From Unio delphinus (taxonomy: Eukaryota > Mollusca > Bivalvia > Unionida > Unionidae): a stretch of 64,000 bases of DNA. The DNA lies in contig JAQISU010000251.1 of NCBI GenBank assembly GCA_029339505.1, positions 1,824,001 to 1,888,000 on the forward strand. Reading direction: 5' to 3'. Shown piece by piece: positions 13,080 through 24,942 of this stretch (its first letter is position 1; every line of letters starts with the position of its first letter). The notes beneath the pieces were generated by a model, which was given only the letters and a program-made list of their open reading frames with translations, was not told the origin of the DNA and searched no databases. A program made the position numbers and the translations under genes.

Positions 13080-14875
13080 AATCTAAAATGTGTGCAAAGC
13101 ATGATGTAGGTTGTGAGTTTTAGTATCTTTGTTCTTTGTCAAATATTGTGAAAATTTAGAAATTAATTGATATGGAAAAGGTATATAAAATGTGTAAATA
13201 CATACCCTTTATTCAGTTGGTAAATAATACAAATTTTAACACAATGAAACTGTTAATAAAATGTATAGAACTGATATTTAAATCACTCTATTTCCATGCA
13301 AACTAAAAATAGTTACGTTTATTACCATTCAAAGCCTTGTATTATTAATCTTATACAATATTTGATTCTAAAAGTTTTATGTAGTACATGCTTGTGTTCA
13401 GTAACTTTTTCAGCTATTCTTATATAATATAAACACTATTGCTATTTACTGTAGTCTTACTCTTTTGAGAAACCAAATATTCACCTAGGTGTCAATGGAC
13501 AGTTTATATGGTAAATTGTCATCCCACAATGACAAACTGCAGAAAAAATTATCAATATTTGCACGCTGAAGCTACAAATAAAAAACTAATGATATGTGTA
13601 GAATGCATGCCTGTCAGATTTTAACTACGGCAAACAGGTTAATTCGTTTTAGGATTTGTGGCGTTTTTACTGAACCAACACTGTGACCAACACATAAACT
13701 CTTTAATACATTCATTTTTGACAACAACGAACTAGTTTGAATACATGCCTGTCACAAGGCAGCTTACAGAGTCAGTATGTGCCTCATGCATGAATACAGT
13801 TCACTAGTACTGTAACAAATTAGCATACTTTTCATCACCCCTCAATTGTCTAGATTTTTAGATATATACCTCTGTTACAGACATAATCAAATACGTAAAC
13901 CAAGTCGGCTGTTTATTTTTCAGCCCAAAAGGTAGTGTGTGACGTGCAGTCACCAGACAAGACAACCTATATTCAAGCATAACTCACGGTAAATCTAATC
14001 GAAATTACAGAGTTAGCTTCTGTGTGAATTTATAAATGCTAGGCGTATGAAAATTAGGTTCATGTCTTCTAGATTGACAATTAGGGATATCTCAAAATAC
14101 TAAACTATCCAGTGAGATCTAAGAAAAGAAATGCGACATTAAGCCTCGTATTAAAACGTCAGTTTTATCTATAGTTATTTCTCTGAACAAAGAATGCATC
14201 AACTTGTTAAAGGAAACAATTCTGGCCTCTTCCAATGGATTGGTATTGTCCTCTTTCAGCACTTTGACTTTCAGGTAAAAGTGTCTACTGATATGACCAT
14301 TGTAATCGTCTGTCCGTCCTTTGATTTATAATTGGAAAAAGAATTATGTAGTCTACGACGACTCAGTATGAACTTTTACCCATTGTTTAAAATTAGTAAT
14401 CAAGCACGACCAATTCTAAGACCATTGTTGTTTTTCTTTTCGTTTTCTTTCTCTCAACGTGTTTAAGAAATTCGTTTCCTCGCGTCAAAGTGGAATCTCG
14501 TAAACTATGCAATGCCCAAGTCACCAATAGTTTTAACATGGGTACTGATGTTTAAAAAGTTGAACAATTTTATAATTGTCGAGTTATTCCTTGGTACACA
14601 GTATACACTAGTTACAATTTGGTTGCACTGTGGATTTTCCATTCGAGAATAGTATGTTGTGTTCAAGATCTCCATTTTTAATAATATTGACACTGTTAAT
14701 AAACATCCTACCGACCTAAACATTATTCTTGTTGCTACCTTCAGTGACGGCAGAAGCAGTATTTTTATGAAATAAGTGTGAATAACAAAAAATAGTAAGC
14801 GGACCATTTCGGACTACATAAATAATAAATGGATTATTTCACTGAGTTCGTCAGCGTAACGACAATACTTCTAAA
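13080..14875. other. AT-rich stretch without a gene
   Basis: No feature recognised. A 100-codon open frame on the minus strand at 14505-14807 has no motif, and its composition matches the surrounding AT-rich DNA; it is not called as a gene. Confidence 0.45.
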
Positions 14876-14879
14876 ATGA

Positions 14880-15020
14880 TCGTTGTTGTAAACGTTTTCA
14901 TGGGAACCGTTTCAGTTTCTCAAAATAAGATACAAAACAAACCACAAAATATGTAATGTAATTATTCTCCCGTCATACAAACGCGTTTAACAATGATGAC
15001 ACACTATTGGGGGCTGTTTA
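14880..15020. repeat. dispersed repeat, copy A
   Basis: About 140 bp starting gttgttgtaaacgtt and containing gatacaaaacaa and the ending gatgacacac matches 50573-50705 with scattered differences. It is a member of an unidentified interspersed family present at least twice in the window. Confidence 0.7.
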
Positions 15021-15769
15021 CATAGTTAACTTATGATTGTAATTTGTAAAGAAGATATTGATAAACCTTTTTTGCAAAACAAAAATGTGATTAAATGTTC
15101 GAATCACCTTTTTGTTCAGAATATTCTAGAACAAACATGTGATGAAATGTTGGAATTACCCATTTATACAAGACATGTTGTTAAATATATTTTCTGACTG
15201 AGTGAAGAATTTGTTATACAAGGCCCAAGGAAGGCGTTATGGACCTATTGCAAGGACAGTATTCAAACGAAGTTGTTGTCCTATGGGTCTCTGAGCAAAG
15301 TTATTGCAGGTTAGTTACATGTGAAAAAATTGTAATTCATGTTAAGGTACAGTTTTGTATTCTCAAGGAAAGAGACATTCACACACTCTCACACATCTCC
15401 AAAAATTACGAATACAAATTCTCTCATACTTCGCTAGGACTGAGAGCTATTTTCATTTTCAGTGAATCAATAACACCCTAATCACAAAAGTATATATCAG
15501 TCTTGGCATGATTTGTAGGTACAAATAATCGCACTACAGTCAATAAGTCCTGGTAACTCTCCTTTACAGCCTACAATAACACGCAGTTCTTTATTGTTGT
15601 TGTAAAACAGCTTTATGTGATGTCGCCGAATACACAATGAACAAGCAAATGGATACATGTACAAGGTTTATGATCAGATAAAGAATTTTGCAAGCATTCA
15701 TCGATTAATGCATTATTTACACAGAAATCGCTTTTTTAACAAAACATTTAGAATGTGTATCATGATTTG

Positions 15770-16040
15770 TCTGATCAGGACTGTACAATAAATATGTGAT
15801 TTTGTGTAATCAGGCCTGCCAGTGCAAATTTACAAAGTATACGATATGTTGTACAAAATCAGACAACCCAGTGCTAATTTAGGTGGTATATGATATTTCT
15901 GTAATTGGCCATCCAAGACAAATTTATAAGGTATATGTTTTTTTGTTTCATGAGCTTTGCCAATGCTAATTTAGACAGTATATACTAATTGGTGTAATCA
16001 AGTTTATCCAGGCTCATTTGCAAGTTATTTGGTATGATCA
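15770..16040. repeat. degenerate tandem repeat, about 60-bp unit
   Basis: Four diverged copies of a unit that contains gtaatca, then a ccagtgcaaattta-like block and then ggtatatgata. They lie side by side with a spacing of about 60-65 bp. No coding content. Confidence 0.6.
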
Positions 16041-16044
16041 TGTC

Positions 16045-17215
16045 CTCTGCCAAGTATTAATACAAGACATCTGGCGTGTGAAGAAAGTCGCAAGATGAAG
16101 TACACATCATACAATGATATGTAGTTCAACAAGAACCAGCATCCACTTCAGATTACGGTGGTCTCGGTATCGATTATGAACGGTTATTAGCATTTTAGCA
16201 TAAACAATGCTATCAATATGGTTGTGTTTGCTGTATTGTGAGACTGAGATTTGAAAGCGTGCAATAAATCACACCTATGCAAAACTCTATAAAATTGGTC
16301 AGAGTATGTTTGTATTCTTTCTAATGTTGATATCTAGTCATTAGGTCAGAATCTATGGCCGCAACAATATTATCTTAAATCCCACTGCAGTATCTTAAGA
16401 TAACAGTTTCTTAATGAAAAAGTAATTGTACAATTGTACAAATCCTTTATAAAACCTACTTGTTCTAGCACAAGGATATGTGTGGTGAAGGGTGAATGGG
16501 TCTTGTTTGGCAATGTAAACAAAGCAATGTGGACCATCTGGGGCATATATTTAGTATATATCCTGACAAATGACGACAGTCAAGTAGGACGAAACTCTAC
16601 CCTCAATGACTGACAAAGACAGGCACACAATATAAAATTAAATATGCATAACATCTCCACTCATAAGAAAAAAGGAACATTTGCATAAATATGTATGACA
16701 ATATAATACTTATAATACCATAGAAAGATGTGTTATGAATGTACCGAAATATGTACAAAAAGTAGTTCCATACACGTGAATGTTTATCTGCATTCAAATT
16801 AGTAGTATATGGAGATACTCTAGCGACAATGGGAAATCCAGTCAAAAAGGTCGTGGGAACATCTAGCGACAAGGGGAATTTAATATGGGGAAATGTAACA
16901 TGGAGCGAATGGGGAATTGAACATAGCTACAAGGATTGGGTCACTTTAAGGTTAAAAATGGGTATATCAAAATTAGTGTTAATGGGAATTTAACATGGGA
17001 ATGTCACCTGGAGTTCTAAGGGAATTGAAAATTGGTGACTCCATTGTGTTTATAGGGTCAAAACTATTGATAGGGTAAAATGTACGTGCAGGGACAAAGG
17101 ACTGATAGGGACAAACATAGATATACAGAAAGAAACAAATACACATTGAAACACACAGAAAAGAATACAGAGATGTTACAAAGAAAGACCCACAGATAAT
17201 AAAAGTCTACGATAT
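16045..17215. other. stretch without a gene, left of the Polinton
   Basis: No gene or clear repeat recognised. The left terminus of the Polinton must lie near the right part of this stretch, but no terminal inverted repeat could be matched by eye to the DNA near 33.7 kb. Confidence 0.4.
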
Positions 17216-17666
17216 GGGTTCAAAACATTTATTCAAGTATATACATGGGCTCACTGGCCTGTGCTTTAGTCTAAGCACTATCCATTTAAAACATTCAAAT
17301 CTGGACATGGAACAAATCTATTCACATGTTATCTATTTCTTGGATCTATAAAAAATACTTTTAAAATTAAAGTTTATGCCTTCAAAAAAAGACCCTACTT
17401 TACATACAACGCATAAGCATTTCATATAAGAATGACACTTTTCATACAACAATTAGTATCCATTTTTAAGAAAAAAGCTAAATCCAAACAAGTAACAAAC
17501 AATCAAATAGGAGAAAGTTCATGTTGCTTTCTATATCCGTCACACACATTGTTTAAAATCTGGTCAGCTATCGCTTGTGTCCCAGCGTAGATGTTTCCCA
17601 TTACGTACCCCTTTCATTCGTAAATCTGCTTGAGTCTTACGCTAGATACTTGGTGTATGAAATGAT

Positions 17667-18870
17667 TCATCGTTCTCGCTTGGCAGTGTTAGTCACAATG
17701 AACGATCGGTCTTGGACGATATCCTTTGTTATATGCTGACCAACATCGATGTGACCGTACGGTAAAGTGAAGTGATTGGGAAGCCGTACTCTCTTCTGGT
17801 ACACGATTTGATAGACTTTTTCCAAATACCTACTGACGATTTGGTGTGTGGGTAAACGTACGATCTTGTGCGGTTCGTGGGTGGTCACTTTAAAAGTTTT
17901 ATCCTGTCCAGACTTCAAGGCTTCTTTTAGCACGTCAAAGTTCACCACTCGACTGGTGCGATAATTGAGAGTCAATCCTTTCACTTTACATGTGGTGTGC
18001 ATATCTCCTTGACGGTTTCGGTATTTGTAGCCGTAATGTTTTGGACCGCCACTTGCAAAACTTAGAATCTTGTCGTCGGGATGTTCATCTGTCCAGGCTC
18101 CTAAACGGTCTCCTTCGATGCCAGGGTGACGTTGACCGAGGCGATCGATGTAGATGCAACTGTCCGTGTCAAAATACAGAACGCGATCTCCTAGGAGTTC
18201 TAACACTTCATACAATTTTAAGCGTCCATGGGCTGTCACGTAAGCCGCAATGAAGACATTTCCAAATTTGTCGGCTTTTGCAAAGTCTAGTTCTCTTCGT
18301 AATTGACTAAGATCAAGTCCTCACGAATGACGTCCACGTGTTTGATGTATTTGGTTTTGTCATGAATCATCTGGAAGTAGCGGGAAGGTTCGGATAAATA
18401 CTCCGTCTTGGGTAAAGACGGTCGTTGTGCCATTTTACCCCACAAGCAATTTAACATCACTTTGGCAAAAGATCGCCTTCCTTCGTTTTTCTCGATGTGG
18501 TCTAAAGTGATACCTTCCTGCTCCCTATATTTTTCTTTGAATTTCTTTTGGTCTTTGGGAGTGTAGCAATAGAAAGGTTAGCCGCAAGCTTCTTGTTTTA
18601 GTTTAGTTTCAAAAAGGCATCTACGTAGTCTGCAAAGATACCTTTCCGTGTCTCGTCGCCCTTGCGGTATTGTTGTGTCTTGGGAAAGTGGTAAATTTCC
18701 TGCACTTCTAACAGTCGGTATCCCAGGTCCAGAGCTTTAAATAATTCCACGCTAACCCACGTTCCTGTCAAGGCGCGTTCTTCCTGGCTGTGCTGACAAG
18801 GTTGGTCTTGGTTGCACGTTTCGGCACAAGTTAGACACAACGGAAACATAAATTTCCCTTGAGCAGCAGG
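17667..18870 (-). pseudogene. polB: protein-primed DNA polymerase B, C-terminal part
   Basis: This is the C-terminal third of a Polinton-type DNA polymerase, which would copy the linear element from a protein primer. Reading on the minus strand, the segment FPLCLTCAET is followed by the KALDLGYRLLEV region (18598-18868), then motif B as KVMLNCLWGKMAQR (about 18440-18480), then motif C as YFDTDS (about 18165-18180). The frame breaks near 18597 and again near 18300, and a stop replaces a probable Trp just after the first break. Exonuclease domain, motif A and everything upstream are missing: the gene ends at a run of G (18874-18889), beyond which the ATPase begins. It is a truncated pseudogene. 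Confidence 0.88.
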
Positions 18871-18873
18871 GGA

Positions 18874-18889
18874 GGGGGGGGGGGGGGGG
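18874..18889. repeat. G homopolymer at the polymerase truncation point
   Basis: Sixteen consecutive G mark the exact place where the polymerase fragment ends. The junction may be a deletion scar or an assembly weak spot. Confidence 0.8.
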
Positions 18890-18924
18890 TGGCGAATCGG
18901 ACAACTTTTTCCGACAAAATCACT

Positions 18925-19806
18925 TTAAGCCCTCAAAACGGAAAATAGAGCCTTCCTGCGAATCTCATATTTTAACCAAAAAAAAGAAAGTCTCCATTTG
19001 GTAAACGGAGACTTATTGATTTCTTGCTCAAAACATGAGTTTGCGCGGTGACAATCTATTCGCGTTTTCGTTGCGTAACCGTAAAACGTCACAGCGGTGT
19101 TGTCATCGCCCCCTCTGCTGCTATGGGTTAATAATTTATTTAAACCAAATATTTGATGGAGTCCGATATATCGTGCCCGAGGATCATGTAAATTTATTGT
19201 TATAAATCCATGCGGGGTTGACTGAGCGTTACTAAAGAAATTTCGAAATTGATTGAACATATCGGAACACCATGTCCGCCAAATATTTCGTAGCGTATGT
19301 GTATCAACGCCGTTGAATACAGCAAGAATAGTACAGTTATCTCTGATCACTTTTGGAATCTGAGTGTAGCGTTGAGTGACATATATCACGTCAGTGTTTT
19401 TGTGCCTGCCTCGGGAAAATATTCTAGCTTGGTTTTTTTGATTGTCTAACATCACATCGTCGTATACGACTAAATTGTTAATGCTCCCATCAAGGTCATC
19501 CACGGATGGTGCCTCGTCAATATCGGTTATAAATTCAATAATGCCCTCGCCGGCAATCTCTGAAGCGTTTTCATTAAAATCTTTTAGCACTTCATAGCAT
19601 CGTTGATCATCTACGCTAGGAGCAACTAAATACAACTTATCCCACTTCATCCATCTCACTATTAAATTGAGCAACAATTGCGTCTTGCGGTATCCAGATG
19701 GCCCGATTATAATTGCGCGGATAGAGTTTGGTAGCGCTGCATGATGCTTAACTGGTTTTCTTGTTTTAGTCGCTGGAAAATCAATTATATTCATATCTCT
19801 ATACAT
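18925..19806 (-). pseudogene. A32/FtsK-like packaging ATPase, copy 1
   Basis: The 293-codon frame encodes the genome-packaging ATPase of Polintons. Expected order is seen: P-loop region at residues 35-42, Walker B as NLVVYDDVM (about 111-119), then IYVTQRYTQIPK and the C-terminal GFITINLHDPRARY block. The P-loop reads GPSGYRKT where the second copy (54.1-54.7 kb) reads GPSGSGKT, so Ser-Gly has become Tyr-Arg and ATP binding is probably lost. Copy 2 stops right after the QIFG segment, whereas this frame runs on for about 65 codons through a conserved stem-loop. The tail is therefore probably not original. Start ATG at 19804-19806, close to the divergent capsid gene at 19812. Confidence 0.85.
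18988..19014. terminator. conserved stem-loop 3' of the packaging ATPase, copy 1
   Basis: AAGTCTCCATTT and AAACGGAGACTT pair with one mismatch around a 3-base loop. The same hairpin, with the same A-rich flank, is kept 3' of the second ATPase copy at 54018-54044. Conservation in both copies suggests a role in 3' end formation or RNA processing; the function is inferred. Confidence 0.5.
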
Positions 19807-19811
19807 AAATT

Positions 19812-20339
19812 ATGGATCTATATTGTGTGAAGTGTAAAACGCGTACTAACACAAATGATGTGACGACGATTACAACTAAAAATAACAGATCTGCACTAAC
19901 TGGTTGATGTGCAACATGTGGTATAAAAAAGTTTAGATTTGTTTCTATGAAATCCGGAGATGTTTTAAAAAAAAAAAACGAGGAGGTGATATCGCAGCTA
20001 AGTTAACAAAACTCCCTGGAACCCCATGGGCAAAGTACCCCGGAGAAAAGCACCTTCCAGGATATAGCTATAGGCCCCGGAACACGATTAGATATCAGAC
20101 TTGATGATCAAAATCAACCCCGACCCGGCGAGTATCCGATAAACGCTATTGATAAGGCGTGTCATGCTCATGATGTTGCATATTATAAAAGCAGCAATTT
20201 GCAAAACAGGCATCTCGCGGATGTGAAATTAATTCATGCGTTAAATGCTCTTCCTGATAAATCTTTCAAAGAAAAATTGGCTTCGTGGTTGGTAAAATCA
20301 GCTATGAAAAGCAAATTGTTGATGGGCGCTGGTAATTAA
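19812..20339 (+). pseudogene. zinc-binding (DUF5679-like) plus phospholipase A2 capsid gene
   Basis: The N-terminus (ATG 19812) reads MDLYCVKCKT and, after a TGA at 19905-19907, CATCGIKKFRFV. Two CxxC pairs form a small zinc-ribbon of the DUF5679 type seen in Polinton and adintovirus virion proteins. A run of 12 A near 19967-19978 shifts the frame, and a second shift near 20072 precedes the phospholipase A2 domain. That domain has the calcium loop GPGT, the segment INAIDKACHAHDVAYYKS and a basic RHLADVKL stretch. HD (20169-20174) is the catalytic pair, as in parvovirus VP1 PLA2. Such domains help virions cross endosomal membranes. The stop is at 20337-20339. The gene is broken in at least three places. 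Confidence 0.8.
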
Positions 20340-20343
20340 TAAT

Positions 20344-21282
20344 ATGGAATCTATTTATTATTCTCCAAAAGGATACTGGAGGGGTAACGCTGCAATCAAT
20401 AAACTCGCCAACGCCGCAAAAGTGAAAAAGGCTACTGGGGCTAATTGGTTATCCAAACAGGCTATATGGAACATTTATCTACCGCGTCCTAAACAAATCA
20501 ATTTCTCGCATTTAAATTTCCCGGGCCCAATGAAGTTCATCAAGATGATTTATTGTTTTTACCACATGACAACGGTTACAAATACGCGCTAATCGTAGTT
20601 GACTTTGAGAGTCGATACAAACAAGCAGAACCGCTAAAAACAAAATCATCACCTGAAGTTGCTTCTGCATTTGAAAGGATTTATCGACGAGGCCCACTAC
20701 GCTGGCCAAATCTGTTACAAGTTGATCCTGGCAAGGAATTTCAGGGTGTGGTTGCATCTACAATGAAACATTACAATGTCACCATCAGACGTGGCATACT
20801 GCACTACATCGCGATCAGGCAATTGTAGAACGATTTAATCGGACTCTTGTTGAGTGGTTATTTGGATATCAATACGCAAAAGAATTCATCCAAGAAAAGC
20901 GATCCCGTGAATGGGTCAAAATGTTACCAGGGGTAGTTGCAGCGCTAAATAACGAGATTACCAGAGCAGTCAATATGAAACCTAACTTCGCAATAAAAAA
21001 AGTATATACCACAACCACAGCGGGATAGCGTTTCTCAGCCCATTCTCAGCAATGTCACCGTGAGATATTTATATGAACAAGTAGAACTCGAAGGTGGTGA
21101 GAAAAAGGGCTACTGATCCTATTTGGAGTGTCACTACGCATAGCATATCTTCTATAACACGATCAACTGGTAGACCTCCAATCTATAAATTGGATTCAAC
21201 TGCCCCTCAGCGGGGTTTTACACGCGAACAACTACAAGTGATTCCTGACGATACTCAATTCCCACCGCATGGTCTTCACTAG
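20344..21282 (+). pseudogene. Polinton retrovirus-type (rve) integrase
   Basis: Four pieces in shifting frames make up an integrase. The N-terminal part begins at ATG 20344 (MESIYYSPKGYW). The catalytic core contains Asp in IVVDFESRYKQ (20601-20603), Asp in LQVDPGKEF (20724-20726) and Glu in IVERFNRTL (20828-20830), the D,D,E triad of rve integrases. The C-terminal part, RRATDPIW-like then RGFTREQLQV, matches the chromodomain-like end of Polinton integrases and stops at 21280-21282. Frame changes occur near 20540, 20810 and 21020. The enzyme would insert the linear element into the host genome. Active-site codons survive but the frame does not. Confidence 0.85.
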
Positions 21283-24200
21283 CGCCGTTGCGTCTATTAC
21301 ACTCAAGACAAGTCAACATCACATTGTTTCTGACATGACCGAGACTGTTATTTTTTCTGTCTGCGGTAAATTGGCGAGGATCTTTATCCGAATACTGCCA
21401 ACGCATTATACAATTGCAACTTGAACAGTGATTATTCTGTTGATGCTTTAAAGTGATTATTAATTCAGCATCGATGTCAAATTCTCGTTGTTTTGTTTTT
21501 TGTCTTGTTGTTTGTAACTGGAGAGTTTTTTTATTAATGATGCTAACATCAATATCATCCATTGTGGTGTCATCATCGCAAACAATTCTTCGAAGTTGAT
21601 TTATTCGCTGTACTCTAGGCACTGCAAGATAGACTAAATTTGACCACTCAATGCGATTATTGACTATCCAAACAATTGTATCCGCGATGGTTAATCCCTG
21701 CGAGGAATGTATTGTTGTTACGTAACCCAGTGTCCATGGCGTTTAATCAGCACGCAATGCGTCTTCGACAACACTGATATCAACCAGCACAATATCATTT
21801 AACACTAGTGTTTGTCTTTCGTTATTTCCTGGAATTTCAACTTCAATATTTTGTCGCCGTGTATCATAGGGTCTATAACACAGCGGCACTGGTCGCGTTG
21901 GGAATTTTTCTTTGTGAAGCTCAAACAACTTTTTCTGAAGTGTGTCTCTGACTATCTTTCTACTTGCAACTACAAAATCGTTTGGCTCCCATGCTTCCCG
22001 AAATTCCTCCATGTGAGTTTCAGGAATTATTTCCCTGATTATTTTGCATTGAACTTTATCAGGTTGCAGTCTAATTAAATTCTTAAGTGTACGAAATTGT
22101 TCATCAAGTGCCCTATAATCGTTATCTATCTCTTCATAATAGTCTACAAATCCCTTTAACCACTCATGTGGACCCGCGCCAACAAATGGTGGTGGTTGGC
22201 CATGATTTCCACACATTATCACCGCTGTATTCTTTTGTAGCAACAAATCAAGAAACATTTCTAATACATCTAACGAAACCGTACATATCTCATCCCAAAT
22301 AATAACCGCAGGGATGAATTTTTCACCCATTCGTTCAGGGGTCCATTTGTCGCCGTTGTATCGAAAAAAACTATGTTAAGTGCAAGCGTCGACGTTTCGT
22401 TGTTTTATCTCTCGCGCTAGTCTATGGGTCGGTGTCAGCACAATCATATTTGTGAAATCCGTAGGATTTTTCCCTCGATATAATTCAATCGCCCGAGTCC
22501 TTTTTCCTGACCCGCCACAGCCGTTTAAATAAACTGTTTTATATCTACAAATTGGATCGGATATCGGTGGTGCATTAGAACGTTCTGATAAATTATCACC
22601 GCGTAAGTAACTACTTTTACTTTCAACGTCTGCAGATTCAGAATAATCTCGCAGCATTTCTTTTTTAATTCTCCATGATCCCCAGCTTTCATCCGAATTA
22701 GTGAATTCAGCAACTGCGCAACTGTACTTGCTGTTAATGTAAAATGAAAATTTTCCGATTATTCTTCTACCGAAATCTTTTGCTTCGATGTTTGGTTGAT
22801 TAAATACCCGTTTGGACCACTCAATGATATATTTATTCTTCGTCGGCATCAATATGTTTTTGGATTCCTCATTTATACTATCAAGACGTTCCGGTGTTGG
22901 TAACCAGACATTAGTTTGTTTCCGACATGATATAATTGCTTCACTGACCATCAGCGAAATTAACATTTTTGTATCAATCATGAATCGTAATAACGCTATT
23001 GGCAGCCACTTCTTTTCAGACATGTTTTTACCAATCCAAATATAACAACAGCGATGAAGTCCTGCTGCGAATTCAAATGATACTACACGAGCGAATCCAG
23101 TTAAATCAAAATCAGGCAGCGGCCCATTAATTGCAACACGAGTCATTTCATGTCCAAATCGTTTAAAATACTCAGTACACTCTCCATAACCAAGAAAACT
23201 CGCTGGATAACAAGCAACCATATCAACTGAAATGATATTATCATGGTCGTATTTTTGATTCCATAAACCGCCATGATTAAATTCTAAACAACTAGCCTCA
23301 ATGTCTGGCAAGGATTCTACGAGTGTTGGTTTCCATGCGTTTTTGATTCTCGCAAAATGAGCTGCAACCGACGGGATTGTAAAACAGTTTGTCAATAATT
23401 GTTCGTAGTTTATAATTTCATCGTTGATGATTTCATCGTTGATGATTTCATCATTGTTGTAGCCTTCGCCACACGCCGTTAAAAATCCGCTAGCTGTTTT
23501 TTTTTTTTCATTTGGTTGTGAAATGCTTCAGTGCGGTATAATTCACCGTTTGGTCTTACAAATTGGTCAAAGGTATCTGTGTCTTTTTCAGTGCTGCGAA
23601 GTAACCACACCGACACGGGGTCGTTTTTACTCAAATGCGCAATAGCATCGAATAGTTTCTCTTCAACGAGAAAACGATCCCTGGAGAATTCTTCTCGTAA
23701 GAATTCGTCGGGTATATACTTTATTGTTCTGTTTCGTGGAAATACTGTGACCGCGGACGTCCATGCGTGTTCGTTATGATCAATAATTTTGATTGGAGCT
23801 CCCTTTGATTTATATTTTGATTCGTATAAAACTTCTCCGGTTATCGTTGTAACGGTTATTGGAAATCTCAGCGACGTTTCTAATTTTGCTATATCGCTAA
23901 TACTTGCTCCGCGGTCTTTCACCGTTAACTCCCATTGAGCTATTTTGCTACGCCGTAGATCGGTAAGTTTGTTCCCTCGGGATGTATTTGTAAAATGTTA
24001 TGTTATTCGTGCTGCTACACAATTGAGTGGCAAAGCCACTGACGACAAAGTCGCCGGCGACGACTGTTTCATTGGTTTAAGTTTTCTTATACCGAGTTTT
24101 TCATTTAACGGATATATCCCATACACAACTGCTGTTGCAGGATATGCTCGTTGATAGTATGGTTTGTCAATTCCAGTTAACAGACTCTGCTTAGAATCAC

Positions 24201-24563
24201 GGCTAACAACGACTGTTTTCTTGTCTTTGAGAATCGGTTCAAATTTGTCTCGTATAGTCCAACCGCCTGATTCTACACGGATAATGAATTTCACTCTCAA
24301 AAAATACTTTTGTTGCCAAGTTGTAATATCATCAACGCTGCGTTGCTGTCGTTCATTGTGGAAACAACAACGCCATCGATTCGAAATGTTGACCAGCTAT
24401 GAGATGCACCGTCGTGTTTGAATTCATTAATACAATCGCGTATTTTATTTATCAGGGCTCTATCCGTTATTGCCCGTTTTGGCATATCTTTGAGAGTTCT
24501 ATCGAGATTAAATTTAACGTTTTTGTAATGCTTAATTGCTGATAATCTCTCGAACTCCTCCAT
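21218..24563 (-). pseudogene. SF1 helicase with C-terminal HNH region, multi-domain replication protein
   Basis: One long minus-strand gene is interrupted at five places: a frame change near 24297, TAA at 23998, a frame change at a T run near 23500, TAA at 22376 and TAA at 21743. It starts at ATG 24563 (MEEFERLSAI). The middle part (about 23390-22800) has a DMVACYPASF segment that resembles motif A of family B polymerases. The helicase follows: Walker A as GCGGSGKRT (a residue differs from the usual GKT), LTPTHRLAREI, Walker B as VIIWDE, then IHSSQGLT and YLAVPRVQ as motifs V and VI. The C-terminus has CSSC, DRKNNSLGH and CLECNRRN, an HNH/zinc nuclease pattern. It overlaps the integrase end. 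It is probably the element's replicative helicase and is now dead. Confidence 0.8.
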
Positions 24564-24605
24564 GTTATAAATAAAACAAGTATTTAAATAGAAAAATATA
24601 GTATA
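24564..24605. promoter_or_regulatory. divergent AT-rich promoter region
   Basis: Only 42 bp separate the start of the minus-strand helicase gene from the start of the plus-strand zinc gene. The segment is almost pure A/T (tataaataaa, ttaaatag, tatagtata) and must serve both directions. The equivalent gap in the second element is 55580-55633. Confidence 0.55.
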
Positions 24606-24929
24606 ATGAACCATTGCAAGTGGCTAATGATTGGATCAACAACTCCATGTAACAAAACATGCAGAAGCGAATTCTGTGGGTATCATTTACAAAGCGTTCG
24701 GCGAGGAAGTTTTGGCCCCCTTCCGTGCCTCCGATGTGGGGTGGGGGTAAGGGGAAAATCGCAGATGTGGCTCAGTTGTGGCGGCAAACGATACAGAGAA
24801 CTAAAACGCTATTATGACAAACGAATCATTGATCCTACCGATGACTCCGTCAGCGACAAATTCATAAAAACCCCTCAAGACTACATTGATAGACTTATAA
24901 TTAAAGCAAATAATAAATTAGACAAATAG
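24606..24929 (+). CDS. small zinc-binding protein, Polinton copy
   Basis: A 107-residue intact frame with spaced cysteines: CKWLMIGSTTPC, C, EFCGYH, then PCLRCGVGVRGK and LSCGGKRY. It is clearly related to the protein at 55271-55579: both share CxWLxxGST, FCGxH, GPxPCLxCGxGVRGK and CGGxxYR. In this copy one cysteine of the last pair is lost. Charged C-terminal half. It lies head-to-head with the helicase gene and 13 bp upstream of the HNH gene. No named family was recognised. A nucleic-acid-binding or replication-accessory role is inferred from the zinc pattern and from the pairing with a replication gene in both elements. Confidence 0.75.
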   Translation: MNHCKWLMIGSTTPCNKTCRSEFCGYHLQSVRRGSFGPLPCLRCGVGVRGKSQMWLSCGGKRYRELKRYYDKRIIDPTDDSVSDKFIKTPQDYIDRLIIKANNKLDK

Positions 24930-24942
24930 TATTATTATACAA

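Noticed and set aside
14505..15481. Open frames of 100 and 80 codons
   Set aside because: No motif and no splice or promoter context; the length is expected by chance in AT-rich DNA.
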